Of a DNA stretch of 64,000 bases, positions 17,008 through 24,233 are shown piece by piece. Under the pieces are notes generated by a model. That model was given only the letters and a program-made list of their open reading frames with translations. It had not been told where the DNA came from and did no database searches. The DNA is from JASJAR01 sp039198225 (lineage in GTDB: Bacteria > Pseudomonadota > Alphaproteobacteria > Rhodobacterales > Rhodobacteraceae): the NCBI GenBank assembly GCA_039198225.1, contig JBCCTQ010000010.1, forward strand, positions 1 to 64,000, given 5' to 3'. Within the stretch, counting starts at the first letter, position 1, and the number at the start of each line of letters is the position of its first letter. The position numbers and the translations under genes were made by a program.

Positions 17008-18165
17008 TTAGGCGAGAGGTGCCGGGCGCCGGGACAGTGCCTCGGCGGGATGCGCTATGCCCAATTGGCCGAGATCAGCTTCAAGTCCGGTTTTTAAGAT
17101 GCTGATCATATGAGAAATTCCAACATTTCCAAAAGCGGCAAGCGCATAATGCGGGGCGCGGCCCAGAAACGTGTAATCCGCGCCTAATGCAAAGGCCCTC
17201 AGGATGTCGGTGGCCGACAAAATCCCACTGTCGAACAGCACTGGCAGGGCGCCTGCAGCGGCTTTGACCTCAGGAAGCGCGTCGATGGCGGCGGGCGCGG
17301 CGTCGAATTGCCGCCCGCCATGGTTTGACACCCAAATCGCGTCGACCCCGATTCCGTCGAGTTGGCCGCAGAATTCAGGATCGAGGACCCCTTTCACCAC
17401 AAGGGGCCCGTCCCAAAGATCGCGGAGCGCTTTGAGATAATCGAGATCGGGGGCGGTGCGCATTTGATAGCCCACATGGGCAGTGCCGGGCTGGGCGGCA
17501 GACGTGTCGGCATAGGCTTCAAGCGTTGCGAGCCGAGGCATCCCGTTCTTGAGGACGGCAAGGCTCCAGGCCGGACGGCGCGCACAATCGGCCAGAACCC
17601 GGGGTGTGATCCGCATCGGATTGGTAATGCCGGCCCGCCGGAGCCGCTCCCGTCGGCTGGCCGTCGGTAAATCGGCCGTCAAAACGAGGGTGCGGAAGCC
17701 GGCCGCGCGCGCCCTGTCGAGGAGGTCCTTTCGAATCTCTGGGGCGCCCGGGGCATAGAGCTGAAACCAACCCTTTCCCTCCGTCAGCGGGCCAATCTCT
17801 TCCGGCGTTGCCGCCGCGACCGTCGATAAGCAATATGGGATCCCGGCCGCATTGGCCGCGCGTGCAAGCATCGCCTCGGCCCCCGGCCAAATAAGACCCG
17901 ACATGCCCACCGGCGCAAAACCGAAAGGGAGCTTTTGGGTCTCGCCCAAAAGTTCGGTTTCGAGGCGGGGCGTCGGCGGGTCTTGAAGGGCTGCGGGCAC
18001 CAAGGTCACCGCATCGAGGGCCGCCCGGTTCCGAACCAATGCCCCCTCTTCCCCGGTGCCGCTCGCGAGATATTCCCAAACAAAATGCGGCACCCGGCGC
18101 TTGGCCCGCGCGGCCAAATCGTTGATCGAAGGATGGGTGTCCACAAGACGCATGGCCGGCGTCAT
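17008..18165 (-). CDS. FMN-dependent alpha-hydroxy-acid dehydrogenase (L-lactate dehydrogenase type)
   Basis: TIM-barrel flavoenzyme of 385 residues that oxidises L-2-hydroxy acids such as L-lactate. It shows the family's YLASGTGEE, PFGFAPVGMSGLIWPGAE, WFQLYAPG, VVKGVLDPE, and the active-site stretch VSNHGGRQFD (catalytic His and the Arg that binds the acid carboxylate), then FDSGILSATDILRAFALGADYTFLGR for FMN phosphate. The start at 18165 is the ATG of MTPAM; the ATG at 18153 is also possible. The substrate cannot be told from L-lactate, glycolate or mandelate by eye. Confidence 0.88.
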   Translation of the reverse strand: MTPAMRLVDTHPSINDLAARAKRRVPHFVWEYLASGTGEEGALVRNRAALDAVTLVPAALQDPPTPRLETELLGETQKLPFGFAPVGMSGLIWPGAEAMLARAANAAGIPYCLSTVAAATPEEIGPLTEGKGWFQLYAPGAPEIRKDLLDRARAAGFRTLVLTADLPTASRRERLRRAGITNPMRITPRVLADCARRPAWSLAVLKNGMPRLATLEAYADTSAAQPGTAHVGYQMRTAPDLDYLKALRDLWDGPLVVKGVLDPEFCGQLDGIGVDAIWVSNHGGRQFDAAPAAIDALPEVKAAAGALPVLFDSGILSATDILRAFALGADYTFLGRAPHYALAAFGNVGISHMISILKTGLEADLGQLGIAHPAEALSRRPAPLA

Positions 18166-18303
18166 AACTCCACTCAGAGCAAAGGGAAATCCACCCGGTG
18201 CATGGCGTCTGCGCGGCATGTATTAAGCCATCCCAAGGGTCTTGGACCAAGACGAACCGGTCGCGTGTCGAGCCAAGCCCAGCTTCGCCGTTCTTTAGAC
18301 CAG

Positions 18304-18348
18304 CCCGGCCCCTTCATCCTGGGAGAAATACTCCCGCCGGAGGCGTCC
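18304..18348. repeat. intergenic repeat, copy 1
   Basis: A 45-base segment nearly identical to 23351-23394 (one indel and two substitutions in the alignment I made by eye). Both copies share CTTCATCCTGG, then AAATACTCCCGCCGGAGG, in which CTCC and GGAG can form a small hairpin. This copy lies between divergent genes. It looks like one of the short dispersed intergenic elements found in Rhodobacterales genomes. Confidence 0.75.
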
Positions 18349-18421
18349 TACATGTCAACGGCTAGCTTTAGGAACAGAATAAGAACAAACCTTTAAACTC
18401 AAGCTCCATGGCGCTAGGTTG

Positions 18422-20785
18422 ATGCCCATGAGCGAGTTTTCCGACGAAGAGGCATTCGAGGCGGCCGTTCCACTGTCCCAGCGGGCCATGGCCGGGCGGG
18501 GTGCGCCCTACCTTGATGGGTTGAACCCGCCCCAGCGCGAGGCGGTCGAAGCGTTGGATGGGCCGGTTTTGATGCTGGCCGGAGCGGGCACGGGAAAGAC
18601 CAAAGCCCTGACGACGCGGATCGCCCATCTCTTGGCAACCCACACGGCCCGTCCAAATGAGATCCTTGCGGTCACATTCACCAACAAGGCCGCCCGCGAG
18701 ATGAAAAACCGGGTCGCCAACCTGCTCGGCCAGGCGGTGGAAGGCATGCCCTGGCTCGGCACCTTCCATGCCATCTGCGTCAAACTCCTCCGCCGCCATG
18801 CCGAGCTTGTGGGACTCAAAACCAATTTTACCATTCTCGATACCGACGATCAGGTCCGCCTGCTGAAACAGCTGATCGTCGCTGCGAATATCGACGAAAA
18901 GCGGTGGCCTGCGCGCCAATTGGCCCACATTATCGATGGCTGGAAAAACCGTGCCTGGACACCGGAGGCGATCCCCGAAGCAGAGGCCGGCGCATTCAAC
19001 CACAAGGGCCCCGAGCTCTATGCCGCCTACCAAGAGCGGCTTCGGGTGCTTAATGCTGTCGATTTCGGCGATCTCCTCCTCCATGTGCTGACGATCTTTC
19101 GCACCCATGAGGATGTCCTCGCCCACTACCAACGCTGGTTCCGCTACATCCTTGTGGACGAATACCAAGACACCAATGTCGCCCAATATCTCTGGCTCCG
19201 CCTCTTGGCCCAGTCGCACAAGAACATCTGCTGCGTGGGCGATGACGACCAGTCGATCTATGGCTGGCGGGGGGCTGAAGTCGGCAATATCCTCCGATTT
19301 GAGACAGATTTCCCCGGCGCCAAGGTCATCCGGCTCGAACAGAATTACCGCTCGACCCCCCATATCCTGGCCGCCGCCTCGGGAGTGATCGCGGCCAATG
19401 AGGGTCGGCTGGGTAAGGCCCTTTTCACCGATCTCGACGCAGGCGAGAAGGTGCGGCTGATGGGGGTTTGGGATGGCGAGGAAGAGGCCCGCTGGATCGG
19501 CGAAGAGATCGAAGCGATGCAAGGGGGCACGCGCGGCATGGCGCCCCTCAGCCTTAACGGAATCGCAATCCTCGTGCGCGCTAGCCACCAAATGCGTGCC
19601 TTCGAAGACAGGTTTCTGACCATTGGATTGCCCTACCGCGTCATCGGGGGCCCCCGATTTTACGAGCGGATGGAGATCCGCGATGCGATGGCCTATTTCC
19701 GCCTCGCCGTGAGCCCGGGCGACGACTTGGCATTCGAACGCGTCGTCAATACGCCGAAACGCGGCCTCGGCGACAAGGCCCAGCAAAAAATCCAAATCAT
19801 GGCGCGGACGAACGGGGTAAGCCTGGTCGAGGGCGCGCGTCTCTTACTCAATGCCAAGGGCCTGGGGGGGAAAGGCGCGGTGGAGCTGGCGCGGTTCATC
19901 GAGAATGTCGCGCGCTGGGCCACCGAGATCCGCGACGGCGCCGACAGCCATATCGAGATCGCCGAGCGCATCCTCGACGAAAGCGGCTACACGGAGATGT
20001 GGCAGAACGACAAAACACCCGAGGCCCCGGGCCGGCTCGAAAACCTCAAGGAACTCATCCGCGCCCTCGAAGGGTTCGAAAACCTTCAGGGCTTTCTCGA
20101 CCACGTCTCTCTCGTGATGGATAATGAGACCGAGGCCGGCGACGAGAAGGTCTCGATTATGACGCTCCACGCCGCCAAGGGCCTCGAATTTCCGGCCATA
20201 TTTCTGCCGGGCTGGGAAGACGGGCTCTTCCCATCGCAGCGCTCGATGGATGAGACCGGAATTAAGGGCCTCGAAGAAGAACGGCGGCTGGCCTATGTGG
20301 GTCTCACGCGTGCAGAAGAGATCTGCACGATCTCCTTTGCCGCCAACCGCCAGGTCTATGGCCAATGGCAGAGCCAAATGGCGTCGCGCTTTATCGACGA
20401 ACTTCCAGAGGCCCATGTGGATGTTCTCACGCCGCCCGGGATCTATAGCGGCGGCATGGGCGCTGCGGGCATGGCGTCTTCCGATCTTGCGGACCGGGCG
20501 GCCCGGGCAGACGTTTACAATTCGCCCGGTTGGAAGCGTCTCCAGGCGCGCGGGAATGCCCATGGCCTGTCCCAGCCCCGGGAAGCCCGCAACACAGTGA
20601 TCGACCTCGACGCCGTATCGGCCTTCACGGAAGGCGACCGGGTGTTCCACCAGAAATTCGGCTACGGCGAGGTTATGGGTGTCGAAGGCGACAAGCTCGA
20701 TATTGAGTTCGACAAGGCCGGAACGAAAAAGGTCGTGGCCAAATTCGTGACCGGAGCGCCCGCGGAAGGAGACGTCCCGTTCTAG
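18422..20785 (+). CDS. UvrD/PcrA-type DNA helicase
   Basis: Superfamily 1A 3'-5' helicase of 787 residues, acting in nucleotide excision repair, mismatch repair or fork reversal. Motif Ia/Walker A is LAGAGTGKTKALTTRI (about 55-70), motif II VDEYQDTN, motif III GDDDQSIYGWRGA, motif IV RLEQNYRST, motif V MTLHAAKGLEFP and motif VI EERRLAYVGLTRAEE. The C-terminal region ends in a short Tudor-like VFHQKFGYGEVMGVEGDKLDIEFD, which PcrA/UvrD use to bind RNA polymerase. ATGs at 18422 and 18428 are both possible starts. Lies between an alpha-hydroxy-acid dehydrogenase (divergent) and a glycosyltransferase-like gene. Confidence 0.94.
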   Translation: MPMSEFSDEEAFEAAVPLSQRAMAGRGAPYLDGLNPPQREAVEALDGPVLMLAGAGTGKTKALTTRIAHLLATHTARPNEILAVTFTNKAAREMKNRVANLLGQAVEGMPWLGTFHAICVKLLRRHAELVGLKTNFTILDTDDQVRLLKQLIVAANIDEKRWPARQLAHIIDGWKNRAWTPEAIPEAEAGAFNHKGPELYAAYQERLRVLNAVDFGDLLLHVLTIFRTHEDVLAHYQRWFRYILVDEYQDTNVAQYLWLRLLAQSHKNICCVGDDDQSIYGWRGAEVGNILRFETDFPGAKVIRLEQNYRSTPHILAAASGVIAANEGRLGKALFTDLDAGEKVRLMGVWDGEEEARWIGEEIEAMQGGTRGMAPLSLNGIAILVRASHQMRAFEDRFLTIGLPYRVIGGPRFYERMEIRDAMAYFRLAVSPGDDLAFERVVNTPKRGLGDKAQQKIQIMARTNGVSLVEGARLLLNAKGLGGKGAVELARFIENVARWATEIRDGADSHIEIAERILDESGYTEMWQNDKTPEAPGRLENLKELIRALEGFENLQGFLDHVSLVMDNETEAGDEKVSIMTLHAAKGLEFPAIFLPGWEDGLFPSQRSMDETGIKGLEEERRLAYVGLTRAEEICTISFAANRQVYGQWQSQMASRFIDELPEAHVDVLTPPGIYSGGMGAAGMASSDLADRAARADVYNSPGWKRLQARGNAHGLSQPREARNTVIDLDAVSAFTEGDRVFHQKFGYGEVMGVEGDKLDIEFDKAGTKKVVAKFVTGAPAEGDVPF

Positions 20786-20858
20786 CAATCCCGTTGCGAT
20801 GCGGACCGGCCTTGGACTAGATGGGCGAAAACGGGGCCGGGCCTCCCATGCGCAGTCC

Positions 20859-21833
20859 ATGAATATCCTTCTTGCCGCCGGTGGTGGGCGCCTGACCTAT
20901 GAGGCCGTCCTATTTGTCGCCTCGCTCCGCCATTCAGACCCGGGTTATTCCGGTCGGGTGGTCGTTGCCGATCCCTTGCCAGGCCCCCTTTGGCCAGGCC
21001 GACCCGGGATCACCGACCGCGAGGCCCGCGCGCTGCTCGAAGAGTTAGGCGCCGAGATTGTCCCTTACGAGGCCCGCCATTTCGGCGCCGAATACCCCCA
21101 AGGCAACAAAGTCGAAGCGCTGTCGGTCCTGCCCGCGGCGGAGCCTTTTTTCTTTTTTGACTGCGACACGCTGATCACTGGGCCACTGAGTGCTCTTCCA
21201 ATCGACTTCAGCCGGCCCGCGGCCTCGATGCGGAGGGAGGGAACCTGGCCGAAGATCGAGCTTTATGGGCCGGGATACGGGGCCATCTGGAAGTCACTCT
21301 ACGACCGGCTCGGCCTCGACTTCGCGGGAAGTCTCGACCCCGCCCAGCCCGACGAGCATTGGGAGCGGTATCTCTATTTCAACGCCGGTTGGTTCTTCGG
21401 ATCCTGCCCTGCGGAGTTCCGGCGTCGGATGTTGGAGGCGATGCTCATGGTCCGGGACGACCCGCCGCCCGAATTGGTCTGCCAGACGATCTATCCTTGG
21501 CTCGACCAGATTGCTTTGCCGCTCGTGATCCATGGCCTTGGCGGCGGGCGCCCGGGGCCAGAGCTTTCTGGACTAGACGGGGACGTCACCTGCCATTGGC
21601 GCATTCTGCCCTTGGCCTATGCCCGCGAAAGCGACCGCGTGATCGAGGTTCTGGAGGCCGCGTCCCGTCCCAACCGCATCAAACGGGTCCTCAAATCCAA
21701 CGATCCGATGAAAAGAATGATTTACCAAGGCCGGGGGCAGAAAGTGCGGAATTTGTTCGACCGGAACGCCCTTCCACGCACCGAACAGGCTCTTCGGAAC
21801 GCGATTAAGCGGAAAGGGTTCTGGATGCGTTGA
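20859..21833 (+). CDS. glycosyltransferase-like protein (GT-A type)
   Basis: 324 residues. FFFFDCDTLITGPL holds a DxD-like metal/nucleotide motif at about residues 100-104, and NILLAAGGGRLTYEAVLFVASLR opens a Rossmann-like strand-helix; RYLYFNAGWFFGSC is typical of sugar-nucleotide transferases of the GT-8-like group. Soluble, no TM seen. The ATG at 20859 is chosen because the residues before it (from 20799) are not family-like. Follows uvrD by 73 bases and is probably a separate unit. Donor and acceptor unknown. Confidence 0.66.
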   Translation: MNILLAAGGGRLTYEAVLFVASLRHSDPGYSGRVVVADPLPGPLWPGRPGITDREARALLEELGAEIVPYEARHFGAEYPQGNKVEALSVLPAAEPFFFFDCDTLITGPLSALPIDFSRPAASMRREGTWPKIELYGPGYGAIWKSLYDRLGLDFAGSLDPAQPDEHWERYLYFNAGWFFGSCPAEFRRRMLEAMLMVRDDPPPELVCQTIYPWLDQIALPLVIHGLGGGRPGPELSGLDGDVTCHWRILPLAYARESDRVIEVLEAASRPNRIKRVLKSNDPMKRMIYQGRGQKVRNLFDRNALPRTEQALRNAIKRKGFWMR

Positions 21834-21870
21834 ACGGTTCGGCCTTGATACCGGGCCCGTTCAGTCGCAA

Positions 21871-21899
21871 AAGTCAGGCCTCTGCGGCCAACTTTTTTT
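21871..21899 (+). terminator. probable intrinsic terminator after the glycosyltransferase-like gene
   Basis: AAGT and GGCC pair with GGCC and ACTT around a TCTGC loop, with a small internal bulge; the ACTT leads directly into a run of T. The stem is short but the T-tract is strong. Confidence 0.6.
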
Positions 21900-22039
21900 C
21901 ACTGGGGGGAGGACCAGCCTGCGCCGTATCAGGGAACCCGCGCGCCGGGGCTCGCGGCCTGCCAACCGATCTTTTCCCATCCGACCTTTGCGATGGCGGC
22001 CCACCGGCCGTCGCGTTCCGCCCTTAAAGGAGCAACCCC

Positions 22040-23323
22040 ATGACCGACCAGAGCTTCGACACGCTGCAAGTCCATGCCGGATCGCCGCCCGATGCAGCCA
22101 CCGGCGCGCGGCAGACGCCGATTTATCAATCCACCGCCTTCGTCTTCCGCGACGCCGACCATGCCGCCGCTCTCTTCAACCTCCAAGAGGTGGGCTACAT
22201 CTATTCGCGCCTGACCAATCCGACCGTCGGCGCGCTCCAGACCCGGATCGCAACCCTTGAAGGCGGTGCGGGTGCGGTGGCCTGCTCCTCGGGCCATGCG
22301 GCTCAGATCATGGCGCTCTTTCCGCTGATGTCGCCTGGCAAGAACGTGATTGCTTCAACCCGTCTTTATGGCGGCACGGTTCAGCAGATGACCAATACGA
22401 TCCGGAAATTCGGCTGGTCGGCGAAATTCGTCGACTTCGATGATCTAGACGCCCTGGCCGCGGCCATCGATGATGACACAAGGGCTGTGTTCTGCGAATC
22501 CATTGCCAATCCAGGCGGCTACATCACCGATCTCCCCGCGGTCGCCGCCGTGGCCGACGCGGCCGGTATCCCGCTCATCGTCGATAACACTTCCGCCTCG
22601 CCCTATCTTTGCCGACCGATTGAGCACGGCGCGACGCTCGTGGTGAATTCGACGACCAAGTACCTTACTGGCAACGGCACGGTCACCGGGGGCGCTGTGG
22701 TCGATTCCGGGACCTTCGACTGGTCGGCCTCCGACAAGTTCCCGTCGCTCTCGGCGCCTGAACCGGCTTATCACGGGCTTAAGTTCCATGAAGCTCTCGG
22801 CGCCATGGCCTTCACGTTCCACGGCATCGCAGTTGGCCTTCGTGATCTTGGGATGACGATGAACCCCCAAGGCGCCCATTATACCTTGCTTGGCATCGAA
22901 ACCCTGTCGCTCCGGATGGAAAAGCACGTGGCCAACGCGGTGAAAGTGGCCGAATGGCTCGAAGCCGATCCTCGTATCGGGAAGGTCACCTATGCGGGGC
23001 TAAAGTCGTCGCCCTATTTTGATCGGGTCGCCAAGATCTGCCCCAAAGGGGCAGGGGCTTTGTTCACCTTCCAGGTTAAGGGCGGGTATGAGGCCTGCAA
23101 GAAGCTCATCGATAGCGCCGAGCTTTTCAGCCATGTGGCGAATTTGGGCGATTCCCGGTCACTTATCATCCATTCGGCCTCCACCACCCACCGCCAACTC
23201 ACGGAAGATCAACAGCGGGCCGCCGGGGCGGATCCCGATGTGGTGCGCGTGTCGATTGGGATCGAAGATGCTGACGATATCATCGCCGATCTCGACCAGG
23301 CTTTGTCCAAAGCCACCGCTTAA
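22040..23323 (+). CDS. metY: O-acetylhomoserine sulfhydrylase MetY
   Basis: PLP enzyme of 427 residues that makes homocysteine from O-acetylhomoserine and sulfide. It shows YSRLTNPTVGALQTRIATLEGG, ACSSGHAAQIMAL, the Tyr stretch STRLYGGTVQQM, IVDNTSASPYLCRP, the PLP lysine STTKYLTGNGT, and HSASTTHRQL, all standard for MetY rather than MetZ, including the longer length. GGAGCAACCCC precedes the ATG at 22040. A 140-base leader has no SAM-II-like element. It is a second homocysteine-forming enzyme in this window besides metZ. Confidence 0.93.
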   Translation: MTDQSFDTLQVHAGSPPDAATGARQTPIYQSTAFVFRDADHAAALFNLQEVGYIYSRLTNPTVGALQTRIATLEGGAGAVACSSGHAAQIMALFPLMSPGKNVIASTRLYGGTVQQMTNTIRKFGWSAKFVDFDDLDALAAAIDDDTRAVFCESIANPGGYITDLPAVAAVADAAGIPLIVDNTSASPYLCRPIEHGATLVVNSTTKYLTGNGTVTGGAVVDSGTFDWSASDKFPSLSAPEPAYHGLKFHEALGAMAFTFHGIAVGLRDLGMTMNPQGAHYTLLGIETLSLRMEKHVANAVKVAEWLEADPRIGKVTYAGLKSSPYFDRVAKICPKGAGALFTFQVKGGYEACKKLIDSAELFSHVANLGDSRSLIIHSASTTHRQLTEDQQRAAGADPDVVRVSIGIEDADDIIADLDQALSKATA

Positions 23324-23331
23324 GTGAGAAC

Positions 23332-23356
23332 GCCGGGGATTTGCGAGAACCCCGGC
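23332..23356 (+). terminator. GC hairpin after metY (T-run lacking)
   Basis: GCCGGGG (23332-23338) pairs with CCCCGGC (23350-23356) around an 11-base loop. It follows the metY stop by eight bases but no T-run follows, so it is only a candidate terminator or 3'-end stabiliser. It runs into the 23351-23394 repeat. Confidence 0.4.
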
Positions 23357-23394
23357 CCTTCATCCTGGCAAAAATACTCCCGCCGGAGGCGTCC
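23351..23394. repeat. intergenic repeat, copy 2
   Basis: Near-identical partner of 18304-18348, with the same core CTTCATCCTGGCAAAAATAC and CTCCCGCCGGAG. It lies between the convergent metY and SIMPL-domain genes, overlapping the end of the hairpin after metY. The third loose match at about 6232-6256 shares only the CTTCATC...AAAAATAC part. Confidence 0.75.
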
Positions 23395-23413
23395 CGCCCC
23401 AAGCGTAGGCGCC

Positions 23414-24100
23414 TCATTCGCCGATGGCGTAAACCATCGACACATTCGCGCGCACGTCTAATTCACCTTCGGCCACGGGCATCGAGGTTGACCGGGCAAA
23501 ATCTGATTCTGCAAAGACCGGTCCCGATTGCGGAACGAAACCTCCGTCATCCGACAGCGTAAGGAGCGGCCCGAGGCTCACCCCGGCCGCATCGGCGAAA
23601 AGGGCCGCCTTTCCCATGGCATCAGCCACCGCCAAACGGCGTGCCTCTTCGCGGAGCGGTGCCGGATCTGACAGAACAAATTGGAGCCCCGAAAGCCCGT
23701 TTGCGCCATCGCCGACCGTGGCCGTCATCAGGCCACCGAGGAGCGATAGGTCGCGCACCCGAACGGTGATCTGGTTCGAGGCTTGGTAGCCTGTGATTCG
23801 CGGCGACCCAGTGTTGGTCCGCTCGAATTCTGGCCTGAGCGAAACGGAGGCCGTCCGCCGGTCGCGGGCCTCGATCCCGGCTTCATCGAGCGCTCCAAAA
23901 ACGCTTGCGACCCCTTCGGCGACCGCGGCCATCGCCGCATCCGGCCGCCTGTTCCGCCGGGTAACACCGATAGTAAGTTCGGCCATGTCCGGCGTCGCGG
24001 TCACGATCCCTTCACCGCTAACGTTTATCACCCGTTCGCGGTCTTCTGCGCCGAGGGGTCCTGCCGCGAAGAGAAAAGCCAATATCAGCCAGCGCACCAT
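23414..24100 (-). CDS. SIMPL-domain (DUF541) periplasmic protein
   Basis: 228 residues. A signal peptide (MVRWLILAFLFAAGPLGAED) leads into a SIMPL domain: VINVSGEGIVTATPDMAELTIGVTRRN is the characteristic opening, and ITVRVRDLSLLGGLMTATVGDGANGLSGLQFVLSDP the second half, with a conserved beta-hairpin. This family is periplasmic and its molecular role is poorly known. The ATG at 24100 begins the signal peptide; the ORF reaches 24376 but the extra residues are not protein-like. Divergent from the GspL/PilP-like gene with 133 bases between. Confidence 0.88.
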   Translation of the reverse strand: MVRWLILAFLFAAGPLGAEDRERVINVSGEGIVTATPDMAELTIGVTRRNRRPDAAMAAVAEGVASVFGALDEAGIEARDRRTASVSLRPEFERTNTGSPRITGYQASNQITVRVRDLSLLGGLMTATVGDGANGLSGLQFVLSDPAPLREEARRLAVADAMGKAALFADAAGVSLGPLLTLSDDGGFVPQSGPVFAESDFARSTSMPVAEGELDVRANVSMVYAIGE

Positions 24101-24233
24101 GGGTCTCCTCCGGGTTTCTGGCGGACTTTGGCTGCTCTCCCCGTTGGCGGCAAGCCGCGGCACGCCGCCGCGGGAAAAGTCGGCGAATTTTACACGATTA
24201 GGTGCCACATCCTGATGACCCCCCCGTTTGAAC

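Noticed and set aside
21834..22039. Possible riboswitch in the metY leader
   Set aside because: The leader is GC-rich and could fold, but I could not find SAM-I, SAM-II, SAM/SAH or SAH consensus blocks; only a weak terminator for the upstream gene is visible.
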